Source of the DNA: Rhodovulum strictum | GTDB lineage: Bacteria; Pseudomonadota; Alphaproteobacteria; Rhodobacterales; Rhodobacteraceae | Direction of reading: 5' to 3' | DNA: 64,000 nt | NCBI RefSeq assembly: GCF_009649175.1 | Contig: NZ_WJPO01000013.1 | Coordinates: forward strand, 26,899 to 90,898 | Shown: one piece after another, positions 42,556-52,033 of the stretch | How positions within the stretch are numbered: position 1 is the stretch's first letter | Layout of the letters: each line of letters starts with the position of its first letter | Notes under the pieces: model-generated | The model's input: the letters and a program-made list of their open reading frames with translations, nothing else | Told to the model about the DNA's origin: nothing | Databases searched by the model: none | Translations under genes and position numbers: made by a program

Positions 42556-43974
42556 ATGGGCGACATCCTGATCGTCGACGACGAACGCGACATCCGCGAA
42601 CTGATCGCGGACATCCTTCAGGACGAGGGCTACTCCACAAGGCTGGCCGCCAATTCCGACCAGTGCATGGCCGAGATCAATGCCGAGCCGCCCGCGCTGA
42701 TGATCCTGGATATCTGGCTCAAGGACAGCAACATGGACGGGATCGACATCCTGTCCCGGGTCAAGCGCGACAACCCGGATATCCCCATCGTCATCATCTC
42801 GGGCCATGGCAATATCGAGATCGCGGTGGCGGCGATCAAGCAGGGCGCCTATGACTTCATCGAGAAGCCGTTCAACATCGACCAGCTTCTGGTGGTGATC
42901 CGCCGCGCGATGGAAGCCTCGCGCCTGCGCCGCGAGAACCAGGACCTGCGCCGCAAGGACGTGACCCAGGCCGAGATGATCGGCGCCAGCCCGGCCTTCC
43001 GGGCGCTGAAATCCCAGCTCGACAAGGTGACGAAATCGAATGGCCGGGTGATGCTCAGCGGCCCGCCGGGCTGCGGCAAGGAGGTGGCGGCGCGCTATAT
43101 CCATGCCCAGTCGAACCGCGCGAACGGCCCCTTCGTGGTGGTCAATTCGGCCTCGATCGAGCCCGAGCGCATGGAGGAGGTTCTGTTCGGCCGCGAAAGC
43201 CCCGCGCGCGGCGTGGAACCGGGCCTTCTGGAACAGGCCCATGGCGGCATCCTCTATTTCGACGAGGTCGCCGACATGCCGCTGGGCACGCAATCCAAGA
43301 TCCTGCGGGTGCTGGTCGACCAGCAATTCCAGCGCGCGGGCGGCACCGACCGGGTGCGGGTCGATATCCGCGTGATCTCGTCCACCACGCGCGACCTGCC
43401 CGCCGAGATTGCCGCAGGCGGCTTCCGCGAGGAGCTGTATCACCGGCTGAACGTGGTCCCGATCGACGTGCCCGCGCTGGACGAACGGCGCGAGGACATT
43501 CCCGAACTCGCCCGCCATTTCATCCAGGGCTTCAACCGCGCCCAGGGACTGCCGCTGCGCGCGCTGACCGGCGAGGCCGAGGCGCTGTTGCAGACCATGG
43601 CCTGGCCCGGCAATGTGCGCCAGCTCAAGAACGTGATCGAGCGGGTGCTGATCCTGGGCGACGGCCACGACCCGATCACCGCCGCGGAACTGCCCATGCC
43701 GGTCGAGGGCGCCGCCGATGAGGGGCGCGTGGTGCTGTCGGCGGGGCTGGCCACGCTGCCCTTGCGCGAGGCGCGCGAGCTGTTCGAACGGGAATACCTG
43801 CTGACCCAGATCAACCGCTTCGGCGGCAATATCAGCCGGACGGCCAATTTCGTCGGCATGGAACGCTCGGCGCTGCATCGCAAGCTGAAATCGCTGGGCG
43901 TGGTCACCTCGCCCAAATCCGGCGCGCGGCTGGCCCATTTCGAGGACGAGGAAGAGGAAGCCGGGGCCGATTGA
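42556..43974 (+). CDS. ntrX: Response regulator NtrX (lacks GAFTGA)
   Basis: The 472-residue regulator has a receiver with Asp52 and Lys104, an AAA+ domain with an unusual Walker A GPPGCGKE (169-176), ILYFDEV, and [10 protein letters not shown], and a Fis-type HTH (GGNISRTANFVGMERSALHRK). The GAFTGA site is replaced by GRESPARGVEPG (212-223), so sigma54 contact is not expected; NtrX of Rhodobacterales controls respiratory and other genes. A strongly acidic tail (DEEEEEAGAD) ends the protein. The gene is 3 bases after ntrY. Confidence 0.95.
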   Translation: MGDILIVDDERDIRELIADILQDEGYSTRLAANSDQCMAEINAEPPALMILDIWLKDSNMDGIDILSRVKRDNPDIPIVIISGHGNIEIAVAAIKQGAYDFIEKPFNIDQLLVVIRRAMEASRLRRENQDLRRKDVTQAEMIGASPAFRALKSQLDKVTKSNGRVMLSGPPGCGKEVAARYIHAQSNRANGPFVVVNSASIEPERMEEVLFGRESPARGVEPGLLEQAHGGILYFDEVADMPLGTQSKILRVLVDQQFQRAGGTDRVRVDIRVISSTTRDLPAEIAAGGFREELYHRLNVVPIDVPALDERREDIPELARHFIQGFNRAQGLPLRALTGEAEALLQTMAWPGNVRQLKNVIERVLILGDGHDPITAAELPMPVEGAADEGRVVLSAGLATLPLREARELFEREYLLTQINRFGGNISRTANFVGMERSALHRKLKSLGVVTSPKSGARLAHFEDEEEEAGAD

Positions 43975-44030
43975 CCCCGCCTGCCCGTTCTGCGATTCAT
44001 GGGCGCATGTATCGCCAACGGGTGCGGTGA

Positions 44031-45407
44031 ATGAAGGTCATCATCTGCGGCGCGGGCCAGGTCGGCTGGCAGATCGCCCGTCACCTGTCGGGCGAGAAGA
44101 ACGACGTGACCATCGTCGATCTGAACGGCGACCTGATCCGCCGGGCGACCGATGCGCTGGACGTGCAGGGCATCGCGGGGCACGCGTCCTATCCCGACAT
44201 CCTGGAACGGGCGGGCGCGCGCGATGCCGACATGATCATCGCCGCCACCCAGTCTGACGAGGTCAACATGGTCACCTGCCAGGTGGCCCATTCGATCTTT
44301 GCCATTCCGCGCAAGATCGCCCGCCTGCGCGCCGAATCCTACCTGACCGCGATCTATTCCGAGCTTTACCGCCGCGACCACCTGCCCATCGACGTGGTCA
44401 TCAGCCCCGAGCGCGAGGTGGCCGAGGCGGCGCTGCGACGCATCGCCGCGCCTGCGGCCTTTGACACCGAATATTTCCTGGGCGGCCAGGCGCAGCTTCT
44501 GGGCATCTCGCTCGACGCGGATTGCCCGGTGCTGAAAACGCCGCTGCGTCAGTTGACCGACCTGTTCTCGACCCTGCGCGCGCTGGTCGTCGGCATCCGC
44601 CGCGAGGACACGCTGTTCGCGCCCGAACCCGGCGACCAGCTTTTCCCCGAGGATCAGGTCTATGTCTTTTCGCATGTCGAGGACGTGAACCGGACGCTGG
44701 AGATCTTTGGCAAGTCCACGAAGAAGCAGGAGCGCGTGGTCATCATCGGCGGCGGCAATGTCGGGCTGGCCGTGGCACAGGCGCTGGAACGGCGCGAGGA
44801 CCGCATCCGCGCCAAGGTGATCGAGAAGGACCGCGCCCGCGCCGAGACGGCGGCGGATGCGCTGGAACGCACCATCGTCCTGCATGGCGACGGGCTGGAC
44901 GTGAGCCTGCTGGAAGAGGCCAATGTCGACCGCGCCGATGCGGTTCTGGCGCTGACCGATGACGACAAGACCAACCTGCTGGCCGCGGTCCAGGCCAAGC
45001 TGGCGGGCTGCCCGATGGCGATCTGCCTGGTCAACGACCCCTCGCTGGTGCCGCTGATGGGGGCGCTGGACATCGACGCCTATATCAACCCGCGCGCCAC
45101 CACGGTCAGTTCGATCCTGCGCCATGTCCGGCACGGCCGGGTACGCAACGTCTATTCCATCGGCGATGCCGAGGCCGAGGTGATCGAGGCGCAGGTGCTT
45201 TCGACCTCGCCGATGGCGGGCAAGCGGGTGCAGGATATCGACTTTCCCGAAGGCGCGCTGATCGGGGGCGTGATGAAGGGCGGCAAGGTGATCCGGCCCC
45301 ATGGCGATACCCGCATCGAAGAAGGCGATGTGGTCGCGATCTTTGCGCTTGCCGCCGATGTGCCGGAAGTGGAGCGCCTGTTGCAGGTCTCCATCGACTA
45401 TTTCTAG
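44031..45407 (+). CDS. trkA: Trk potassium uptake regulatory subunit TrkA
   Basis: The 458-residue peripheral protein has two RCK (KTN) units, each a Rossmann fold with NAD-binding glycines: VIICGAGQVGWQIA at the start and VVIIGGGNVGLAVAQAL near 236, with TrkA-C domains after each. It gates the TrkH channel with NAD(H)/ATP. It follows ntrX by 56 bases and precedes trkH by 4, an order conserved from Rhodobacter to Rhizobium relatives. Coupling of potassium uptake to nitrogen control genes is by position only. Confidence 0.96.
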   Translation: MKVIICGAGQVGWQIARHLSGEKNDVTIVDLNGDLIRRATDALDVQGIAGHASYPDILERAGARDADMIIAATQSDEVNMVTCQVAHSIFAIPRKIARLRAESYLTAIYSELYRRDHLPIDVVISPEREVAEAALRRIAAPAAFDTEYFLGGQAQLLGISLDADCPVLKTPLRQLTDLFSTLRALVVGIRREDTLFAPEPGDQLFPEDQVYVFSHVEDVNRTLEIFGKSTKKQERVVIIGGGNVGLAVAQALERREDRIRAKVIEKDRARAETAADALERTIVLHGDGLDVSLLEEANVDRADAVLALTDDDKTNLLAAVQAKLAGCPMAICLVNDPSLVPLMGALDIDAYINPRATTVSSILRHVRHGRVRNVYSIGDAEAEVIEAQVLSTSPMAGKRVQDIDFPEGALIGGVMKGGKVIRPHGDTRIEEGDVVAIFALAADVPEVERLLQVSIDYF

Positions 45408-45411
45408 GCCG

Positions 45412-46932
45412 ATGCGACGGCTTTACGACCTTCCGTTCCTGGTGATCCTGATGGGGATCGGGGCGCTGGCGATGTTCCTGCCGGTGGGCGTGGCCGTGGC
45501 GGAACGCGACTGGCAAAGCGCGCGCAGCTTCCTGCAATCGGGGCTGATCTTCAGCGTGCTGGCCGCGCTGATCGGGCTGGCCACGATCGGGAACCGCGTC
45601 ATCAACCAGGCCCGCAGCCACCTGCTGGCGATGCTGGGCTTCTACGCGCTGATGCCGCTGATGCTGGCCGTTCCCTTCGTCGAGGCGGTGCCGGGGGCCA
45701 GCTATCTGGACGGCTATTTCGAGATGATCTCGAGCCTGACCACCACGGGCGCCACGCTTTACGACGATCCCGCGTCCCTGAGCGCGGCGGTGCATCTGTG
45801 GCGGGCGCTGGTCGGCTGGCTGGGCGGGTTCTTCATCTGGGTGACGGCGATCTCGATCCTGGCGCCGATGAGCTTGGGCGGGTTCGAGGTGACGGCGGGC
45901 CCCGGCGGCGCGCGCCAACTGGGCACCGCCGGGCCGGGCGCGGGCCGGGCCGCCGATCCGCGCGGGCGGCTTCTGCGCTTTGCCCGCCGCTTTGCGCCGA
46001 TCTATCTGGGGCTGACCGCCAGCCTGTGGGTGCTGATGCTGGTCGCCGGCGAAGGCCCGCTGGTCGCGGCCTGCCACGCGATGTCGGTTCTGGCCACCTC
46101 GGGCATCTCGCCGGTCGGCGGTGTGCCGGGCGGCCAGAGCGGTTTCGCGGGCGAGCTGTTCCTGTGGGGCTTCTTCATCTTCGCCTTCACCCGGCAGACC
46201 TTCATGCTGGACCTGCGGCCCCAGAGCTGGCGCGCGCTGGGAAGCGATCTGGAGTTGCGGATGGGGGTGGTGATCGCCTGGGCTGTGACGCTGTTCCTGT
46301 TCGCGCGCCACTGGATCGGCGCCTACGAGGTCGAAGCCGACGAGAACTCGGTCGCGGCGCTGCGCGCGCTGTGGGGGGCGGTGTTCACGGTGACCTCTTT
46401 CCTGACGACCACGGGCTTCGTCTCGTCCGACTGGGCCGAGGCGCAGACCTGGTCGGGGCTGGCCACGCCGGGGCTGATCCTGGTCGGGCTGGCGGTGTTC
46501 GGCGGCGGCGTGGCGACAACTGCGGGCGGGGTCAAGCTGCTGCGCATCTACGCGCTTTACAAGCATGGGGTGCGTGAGATGGAGAAGCTGATCAACCCCT
46601 CGTCGGTCGGTGGCGCGGGGGCCTTTGCCCGGCGCATCCGGCGCGAGGGGGCGCAGATCGCCTTTGTCTTCTTCATGCTCTTTGCACTGTCGCTGACGGT
46701 GACGATGGTGGCGCTGGGCATCGCGGGCATCGAATTCGACGCGGCGATGGTGCTGACGGTGGCCGCCCTGACCACCACGGGACCGCTGGCCGCCGCCACG
46801 ACCGAACCCGCGCTGTCCTATGCCGCGCTGGGCGACGGCGCGCGGATGGTGCTGGCCGCCGCGATGGTGGTGGGCCGGCTCGAGACGCTGGCCATCATCG
46901 CGCTGCTGAACCCCGAATTCTGGCGCGGTTGA
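45412..46932 (+). CDS. trkH: Trk potassium transporter membrane subunit TrkH
   Basis: The 506-residue polytopic membrane protein carries the four P-loop/M1-P-M2 repeats of the TrkH/KtrB family. Filter-type segments appear as SSLTTTGATLYD, SVLATSGISPVGG, SFLTTTGFVSSDW and AALTTTGPLAA. It moves K+ into the cell with TrkA bound on the inside. ATG 45412 (MRRLYDLPFLVILMGIG) lies 4 bases after the trkA stop; the longer frame upstream is a shadow inside trkA. Confidence 0.95.
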   Translation: MRRLYDLPFLVILMGIGALAMFLPVGVAVAERDWQSARSFLQSGLIFSVLAALIGLATIGNRVINQARSHLLAMLGFYALMPLMLAVPFVEAVPGASYLDGYFEMISSLTTTGATLYDDPASLSAAVHLWRALVGWLGGFFIWVTAISILAPMSLGGFEVTAGPGGARQLGTAGPGAGRAADPRGRLLRFARRFAPIYLGLTASLWVLMLVAGEGPLVAACHAMSVLATSGISPVGGVPGGQSGFAGELFLWGFFIFAFTRQTFMLDLRPQSWRALGSDLELRMGVVIAWAVTLFLFARHWIGAYEVEADENSVAALRALWGAVFTVTSFLTTTGFVSSDWAEAQTWSGLATPGLILVGLAVFGGGVATTAGGVKLLRIYALYKHGVREMEKLINPSSVGGAGAFARRIRREGAQIAFVFFMLFALSLTVTMVALGIAGIEFDAAMVLTVAALTTTGPLAAATTEPALSYAALGDGARMVLAAAMVVGRLETLAIIALLNPEFWRG

Positions 46933-47067
46933 GCCGCGCGCGCGATTTTTCGGATTGCCGATCCGCAAAGGGGGGTGGAAAGTCTTGAAACCTCGCGACA
47001 TACTCGCACCGAGGGAACAGCTTCTGTCCATCCTGGGGCAGGTCCAGACAACAAGGGCAAGAAACGA

Positions 47068-47301
47068 ATGGCTGCCGACAAGCAGAATTTGCAGGACGCA
47101 TTCCTTAACCATGTTCGCAAGACCAAGGTGCCGGTCACGATCTTTCTGATCAACGGCGTCAAGTTGCAGGGCGTCATCACCTGGTTCGACAATTTCTGTG
47201 TTCTGCTGCGCAGGGACGGGCAATCGCAGCTTGTCTACAAGCATGCGATCTCGACGATCATGCCCTCGCAGCCGATCAATCTGTACGACGGTGAGGATTG
47301 A
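47068..47301 (+). CDS. hfq: RNA chaperone Hfq
   Basis: The 77-residue protein is a standard Hfq: [44 protein letters not shown] (Sm1) and [13 protein letters not shown] (Sm2, with the YKHA RNA-binding motif). It forms a hexamer that pairs sRNAs with mRNAs; in Rhodobacter it affects photosynthesis and stress genes. The internal ATG 47068 is preceded by AAGGGCAAG. A 135-base leader separates it from trkH, so an hfq promoter is likely there. Its stop overlaps the hflX start. Confidence 0.98.
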   Translation: MAADKQNLQDAFLNHVRKTKVPVTIFLINGVKLQGVITWFDNFCVLLRRDGQSQLVYKHAISTIMPSQPINLYDGED

Positions 47302-48596
47302 GCCCCTCTGACCTTCTGGAGCATGGCCCCCAGGTGACGCGCGCCTGGGTGCTGCATCCCGATATCGCATCGGACCGCACGCGGCGCGATGCCCGGCCCG
47401 CGCTGGACGAGGCGGTGGCGCTTGCCGCCGCCCTGCCCGGCCTTGAGGTGGCCGGGTCCGAGATCGTGCCGCTGCCCAAGGTGCGGCCGGGCTGGCTGTT
47501 CGGATCGGGCAAGATCGAGGATCTGGGCGCCCGGCTCAAGGCGGCCGAGGTCGAACTGGTGCTGATCGACGGGCCGGTGACGCCGGTGCAGCAGCGCAAC
47601 CTGGAACGGGAATGGAAGGTCAAGATCCTCGACCGGACCGGGCTGATCCTGGAAATCTTCGCCGACCGCGCCCGCACCCGCGAGGGCGTGTTGCAGGTCG
47701 AACTGGCCGCCCTGTCCTATCAGCGCACGCGGCTGGTGCGGGCCTGGACCCACCTTGAACGCCAGCGCGGCGGCCTCGGCTTCGTGGGCGGCCCCGGCGA
47801 GACCCAGATCGAGGCCGACCGACGCGCCATCGACGAAGCGATCGTGCGGTTGAAGCGCCAGCTTTCCAAGGTGGTGCGCACGCGCGACCTGCACCGCGCC
47901 GCGCGCCGCAAGGTGCCGTTCCCGGTGGTGGCGCTGGTGGGCTATACCAACGCGGGCAAGTCGACGCTGTTCAACCGGCTGACCGGGGCGGAGGTGCTGG
48001 CCAAGGACATGCTGTTCGCCACACTCGACCCGACGATGCGCAGCATAACGCTGCCCAGCGGGCTGAAGGTGATCCTGTCCGACACGGTGGGCTTCATCTC
48101 GGATCTGCCGACGCAACTGGTCGCGGCCTTCCGCGCCACGCTGGAGGAGGTGCTGGAAGCCGATCTGATCCTGCATGTGCGCGACATCGCCCATCCCGAC
48201 ACCGAGGCGCAGGCGGCGGATGTGCGAGCGATCCTGACCGATCTGGGCGTGACCGAGGACACGCCGCAGATCGAGCTGTGGAACAAGACCGACCTGATCG
48301 AGCCCGACCGGCGCGAGGCGCTGGCTGCCGTGGCGGCCCGGCATGAGGGGGTGCGCACGATCTCGGCCTGGACCGGCGAGGGGATCGAGGGGCTACTGGA
48401 GGCGATCACCGCCGCGCTGGACGAAACGCGCGTGCGGCGCGAGTTGCATCTGGGCTTTGCCGAAGGGCGGCGGCGGGCCTGGCTTTATGCCGAAGGCGTG
48501 GTCGAAACCGAGCAACAGGGCGAGGACGGGTTCGATCTGACGGTCAACTGGACCGCGCGGCAGGAACAGCGGTTCCGGGCGCTGACCGGTGACTAG
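47298..48596 (+). CDS. hflX: GTPase HflX
   Basis: The 432-residue ribosome-associated GTPase splits stalled 70S/100S ribosomes. It has an N-terminal HflX domain ([39 protein letters not shown]), the glycine-rich [19 protein letters not shown], and G motifs [14 protein letters not shown] and NKTD. The proposed start is TTG (47298) inside TTGA shared with the hfq stop; a GTG at 47334 is the main alternative. hfq-hflX adjacency is classic. Confidence 0.93.
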   Translation: MSPSDLLEHGPQVTRAWVLHPDIASDRTRRDARPALDEAVALAAALPGLEVAGSEIVPLPKVRPGWLFGSGKIEDLGARLKAAEVELVLIDGPVTPVQQRNLEREWKVKILDRTGLILEIFADRARTREGVLQVELAALSYQRTRLVRAWTHLERQRGGLGFVGGPGETQIEADRRAIDEAIVRLKRQLSKVVRTRDLHRAARRKVPFPVVALVGYTNAGKSTLFNRLTGAEVLAKDMLFATLDPTMRSITLPSGLKVILSDTVGFISDLPTQLVAAFRATLEEVLEADLILHVRDIAHPDTEAQAADVRAILTDLGVTEDTPQIELWNKTDLIEPDRREALAAVAARHEGVRTISAWTGEGIEGLLEAITAALDETRVRRELHLGFAEGRRRAWLYAEGVVETEQQGEDGFDLTVNWTARQEQRFRALTGD

Positions 48597-48609
48597 CTGC
48601 AGCACGGAC

Positions 48610-48635
48610 AAAAAATGGCGGCCCGAAGGCCGCCA
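48610..48635 (-). terminator. Rho-independent terminator for the 110-residue membrane protein gene
   Basis: TGGCGGCC (48616-48623) pairs with GGCCGCCA (48628-48635) around the loop CGAA. Six A at 48610-48615 give a run of six T on the minus strand right after the stem, the classic intrinsic form. It therefore ends the minus-strand nusB-side transcript; for plus-strand hflX it is weaker (GTTTGTG follows). Confidence 0.85.
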
Positions 48636-48672
48636 GTTTGTGCATCATCCCGAATGAAGACGTCTACGAGCA

Positions 48673-49005
48673 TCAGCGCGGGGGTGGGCGTCGGTCACGC
48701 ACCGGCACCGCAATGGGCACCGGCACCTCGGCCAGCTCGCGCACGCGCTCCGGCAGGAACCGGCCGCGCGTTCCGTCATCCTCGTTGCGGGCCATCGACA
48801 TCACCGCGATGCCGAACTGCACGCCCGAGAACACGATCCCGTTGAACACGAAAAGCAGCGCAACCGCCAGCCACCCGCCCGAGACATGAGTGACGAGGTG
48901 CCAGAGATTGGCCACGTTCAAGTGCAGCAACAGCGCCACGAAGGCGGCCGACAGAAGGAACCCGATGATCGTTTGCCGGATGTAGAGGCTTACCAGTCTG
49001 GGCAT
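48673..49005 (-). CDS. Small two-helix membrane protein
   Basis: The 110-residue protein begins MPRLVSLYIRQTIIGF and has two transmembrane helices (about 12-32 and 44-66), then a cytoplasmic-type basic/proline tail (RFLPERVRELAEVPVPIAVPVRDRRPPPR). It follows nusB on the same strand after 108 bases, and a strong terminator lies after it. ATG 49005 with GGAGTCGG upstream is preferred over an ATG 54 bases earlier. Function is unknown. Confidence 0.75.
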   Translation of the reverse strand: MPRLVSLYIRQTIIGFLLSAAFVALLLHLNVANLWHLVTHVSGGWLAVALLFVFNGIVFSGVQFGIAVMSMARNEDDGTRGRFLPERVRELAEVPVPIAVPVRDRRPPPR

Positions 49006-49113
49006 GGACCGACTCCGTTGCGTTCTCCCATTAGGTAGCCATTCGTGGACCGATTCCAAGAAGAATCTCGCGCCTCGTGTGAACAGCCCCGATGCCGGGC
49101 ACGCGGCGGGGGG

Positions 49114-49581
49114 TCAGAACGCCTCGGGCCGGACCTCGCGCGCCATGTGATCGAGCACGGCATTGACGAATTTCGGCTCGCGCCCCTCGGGGAAGAAAGC
49201 CTTGGCGACATCGACATATTCGGTGATGACCACCTTGGGCGGTGCCTTGCCGTCCACCAGTTCGGCGCCCGCGGCACGGAACAGCGCGCGCAGCGTCGGG
49301 TCGATGCGCGCGATCGGCCATTTCGCCACCAGCGCCCGGTCGGTCATCTGGTCGATCTTCGCCTGCCAGGTCACCGCGCCTTCCAGCGTGGCGCGGAACA
49401 GTTCGACATCGCCCTCGGCCAGTTCCTCGCCTTCTTCATAGGCCGCGCCGAAACGCCAGGTCTCGAACTCGCGGCATACGGCATCCACGGTCTGGCCGGA
49501 CTGTTCCATCTGGAACAGCGCCTGCACGGCATAAAGCCGGGCGGCGGATTTCATCTGGCGGCGTTCGGCGGCGGTGGTCAT
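49114..49581 (-). CDS. nusB: Transcription antitermination factor NusB
   Basis: The 155-residue all-helical protein binds boxA RNA with NusE (S10) in rRNA antitermination. Matches include RRQMKSAARLYAVQALFQMEQSG, RIDPTLRALFRAAGAELVDG and VVITEYVDVAKAFFPEGREPKFVNAVLDHMARE. Its start overlaps the ribH stop by 4 bases. The ribH-nusB pairing is common because both follow riboflavin genes in many bacteria. Confidence 0.96.
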   Translation of the reverse strand: MTTAAERRQMKSAARLYAVQALFQMEQSGQTVDAVCREFETWRFGAAYEEGEELAEGDVELFRATLEGAVTWQAKIDQMTDRALVAKWPIARIDPTLRALFRAAGAELVDGKAPPKVVITEYVDVAKAFFPEGREPKFVNAVLDHMAREVRPEAF

Positions 49582-50117
49582 GCGCGCTCGCTCCCTTCGG
49601 CGATCTGGAACCCGCCCGAGGGCTTGAAGCCGACGCCGCGGGTCTCGCCGCCCCAGCGCCGGGCCAGCGCGATCAGATGCAGCGCCGCCGCGGCCGCGCC
49701 GCCGCCCTTGTTCATATCCGCAGGGTTCGCCCGCTCGACCGCCTGTTCGTGGTTTTCGACGGTCAGGATCCCGTTGCCGATCAGCGCGCCCTGAAGCCCC
49801 AGCAGCATCAGCCCGCGCGAACTGTCGTTGCAGACGGTTTCATAATGGCTGGTCGCGCCGCGGATCACGCAGCCCAGCGCCACATAGCCGTCGAAATTCG
49901 ACAGCCGATGCGCCAGCGCGATGGCCCCGGGCAGTTCCAGCGCGCCGGGCACCTCGATCAGGTCATGGCTAGCGCCCGCGGCGTCCAGTTTCGCCCGCGC
50001 GCCCGCAACCAGCATCTCGGCAATGTCGCGATAGAAGGGCGCGACCGCGATCAGCAGCTTTACCGGCCGGTCGAAGACGGGCAGCGGCAGGATGTGGTGG
50101 GGGTCCTGGTCGGCCAT
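49578..50117 (-). CDS. ribH: 6,7-dimethyl-8-ribityllumazine synthase
   Basis: The 179-residue enzyme joins the pyrimidine intermediate with 3,4-dihydroxybutanone-4-P, the step before riboflavin. It has EVPGALELPGAIALA, YVALGCVIRGATSHYETVCNDSSRGL with the catalytic His, and NGILTVENHEQAVERA. Residue count suits icosahedral or pentameric types. It starts 3 bases after the ribB stop and overlaps nusB. Confidence 0.96.
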   Translation of the reverse strand: MADQDPHHILPLPVFDRPVKLLIAVAPFYRDIAEMLVAGARAKLDAAGASHDLIEVPGALELPGAIALAHRLSNFDGYVALGCVIRGATSHYETVCNDSSRGLMLLGLQGALIGNGILTVENHEQAVERANPADMNKGGGAAAAALHLIALARRWGGETRGVGFKPSGGFQIAEGSERA

Positions 50118-50120
50118 GTC

Positions 50121-51239
50121 TCAGCCCTCCATCTCGATCTTGCGGGTGCCCGCGATGGACAACCCGTATCCCTCAAGCCCGACGACCCGCGGGAGGGGCG
50201 AATTGGTCAGCAGCGTCAATTCATGCAGCCCCAAGGCGGCGAGAATCTGCGCGCCCAGCCCGTACTGGCGCAGCGTCTGGGGCGAGGCCCCGCCGCCGCC
50301 AAGCTTCATCGTGGTGTCGCGCAGCAATACGACCACGCCGCGCCCTTCGGCGGCAATGATCTCCATCGCGCGCGCAAACTCGCCCGCGGGGTGCGGCCCA
50401 AGGCCAAGCACGTCCTGCAACGGGTCAAGCGCGTGCATCCGCACCAGCACCGGGCCGGGCGCCAGGATGTCGCCCTTGGTCAGCACCACATGCTCGGCGC
50501 CCTGGGTCACATCGGCGAAGATGCGCATCAGCCAGTCGCCGCCATGGGCCGAGGTCACCTGCCGCGCGGCGGTTTCGTTCACCAGATTGTCGTGACGGCG
50601 GCGATAGGCGATCAGGTCCGAAATCGTGCCGATCTTGAGCCCGTGCCGCTGGGCGAAGGCCACAAGGTCGGGCAGCCGCGCCATCGAGCCATCATCGTTC
50701 ATGATCTCGCAGATCACGCCCGAAGGGTTCAGCCCGGCCAGCCGCGCGACATCGACGGCTGCTTCGGTATGGCCCGCGCGGACCAGAACGCCGCCATCGC
50801 GCGCGCGCAGCGGAAAGATATGGCCGGGCGTGGCGATATCGGACGCGGTCTTGCCCGCGTCGATGGCCACGGCCACGGTGCGCGCGCGGTCATGGGCGGA
50901 AATGCCGGTGGTCACGCCCTCGCGCGCCTCGATCGAGACGGTGAACGCGGTTTCATGGCGGCTGGAATTCTGCGAGGCCATCAGCGGCAGGCCCAGCGCA
51001 TCGACTCGCTGGCCGGTCAGCGTCAGGCAGATCAGCCCGCGGCCATGGGTGGCCATGAAGTTGATCGCCTCGGGCGTGGCCATCTGGGCGGGGATCACCA
51101 GATCGCCCTCGTTCTCGCGGTCCTCGTGGTCGACAAGGATGAACATCCGCCCGTTGCGCGCATCCTCGATGATCTCCTCGATGGACGAGATCGCGTCGCG
51201 GAAGCTGTCCTGATCGGAGGCGGAGGTCTCGGTGGTCAT
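50121..51239 (-). CDS. ribB: RibBX: 3,4-dihydroxy-2-butanone-4-phosphate synthase with degenerate GTP cyclohydrolase II domain
   Basis: The 372-residue protein has an intact RibB domain (about 12-205): DHEDRENEGDL (38-48), HGRGLICL, TPGHIFPLRARDGGVL and RAGHTEAAVDV. The C-terminal half resembles RibA (GEFARAMEIIAAEGRGVVVLLR). However, the three zinc Cys of GTP cyclohydrolase II (ECLT and RCDC in E. coli) are missing; residues 268-285 contain no Cys. It should therefore make only the four-carbon unit. Such RibBX proteins are described in alphaproteobacteria. A separate RibA must exist outside the window. Confidence 0.92.
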   Translation of the reverse strand: MTTETSASDQDSFRDAISSIEEIIEDARNGRMFILVDHEDRENEGDLVIPAQMATPEAINFMATHGRGLICLTLTGQRVDALGLPLMASQNSSRHETAFTVSIEAREGVTTGISAHDRARTVAVAIDAGKTASDIATPGHIFPLRARDGGVLVRAGHTEAAVDVARLAGLNPSGVICEIMNDDGSMARLPDLVAFAQRHGLKIGTISDLIAYRRRHDNLVNETAARQVTSAHGGDWLMRIFADVTQGAEHVVLTKGDILAPGPVLVRMHALDPLQDVLGLGPHPAGEFARAMEIIAAEGRGVVVLLRDTTMKLGGGGASPQTLRQYGLGAQILAALGLHELTLLTNSPLPRVVGLEGYGLSIAGTRKIEMEG

Positions 51240-51306
51240 GGTCTGCCCGTCTTTGGCTGTCGCGAGGCAGATAGACCATCGCAAGACAGAGCGCCAGAGG
51301 GCGCGC

Positions 51307-51909
51307 TTAGCCCGCGGCCTCGGCCAGCCGGGCGACATAACGCGCCAGCGTGTCGATCTCCAGGTTCACACGGTCGCCCACCCGCGCCAGCCCCCAGGTG
51401 GTGGCCTGCTTGGTGTGGGGGATGAAATTGACGCCGAAGCTGGCGCCCTCGACCTCGTTCACGGTCAGCGAGGTGCCGTTCAGCGCGACCGAGCCCTTGG
51501 GCGCGATGAACTTCGCCAGCGCATCGGGCGCGCGAAAGGTGATGCGCGTGCTGTCGCCTTCGTCGAGCATGGCGACGATCTCGGCCAGCCCGTCGACATG
51601 GCCCGACACGATATGCCCGCCCAGTTCATCGCCCACCCGCAGCGCGCGTTCCAGGTTGATCCGGCTGCCCTCGGCCCAGCCGCCCAGATTGGTCTTGGAC
51701 AGCGTCTCGGCCGAGATCGTCACGGCGAACCAGCCGCCGCTCTCGTCCCGGCCGCGGTCGGTCACCGTCAGGCAGACGCCGTCGCAGGCAATCGAGGCGC
51801 CGGTCTCGATTGTCTCGGGCACATAGCTGCAACCGATCCGCGCGGTCAGGTCGCCGCGCTTTTCCAGCGCGCGGACGGTGCCGATATCGGTGATGATGCC
51901 GGTAAACAT
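51307..51909 (-). CDS. ribE: Riboflavin synthase alpha chain
   Basis: The 200-residue protein consists of two lumazine-binding repeats. The first starts MFTGIITDIGTV and has SIACDGVCLTVTD. The second has GHIVSGHVDGLAEIV, SVALNGTSLTVNEV, FIPHT and VNLEIDTLARYVARL. It dismutates two lumazines into riboflavin. An AAGGAG site precedes ATG 51909. It leads ribE-ribB-ribH-nusB but is cut off from ribD by the plus-strand capsule genes. Confidence 0.96.
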   Translation of the reverse strand: MFTGIITDIGTVRALEKRGDLTARIGCSYVPETIETGASIACDGVCLTVTDRGRDESGGWFAVTISAETLSKTNLGGWAEGSRINLERALRVGDELGGHIVSGHVDGLAEIVAMLDEGDSTRITFRAPDALAKFIAPKGSVALNGTSLTVNEVEGASFGVNFIPHTKQATTWGLARVGDRVNLEIDTLARYVARLAEAAG

Positions 51910-52033
51910 GGCGCGGGGCTCCTTGTGCGGTTCTGCGCCCGACCTAGCGGCTGGCCGCCCGCAGGGCAAGCGCCGCGCCCGCACAGCCGAATGGCGCTTT
52001 CGCAACCGCCCGAAAAATGGCCCTATGGCGGGC

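Noticed and set aside
38506..43938. A 1810-codon minus-strand open frame over ntrB-ntrX
   Set aside because: It is antisense to five well-supported genes and its translation is His/Arg/Gln-rich without domains, the usual mirror of GC-rich coding DNA.
44031..47370. Long minus-strand frames over trkA, trkH and hfq
   Set aside because: They are low-complexity, Arg/His/Gln-rich translations with no family features; the plus-strand genes explain the region.
49050..49075. GATTC/GAATC hairpin containing TTCTTCTTGG on the minus strand, similar to the 27.8-kb repeat
   Set aside because: Only the first ten bases agree and the AAAATACCC half is missing, so it is probably chance.
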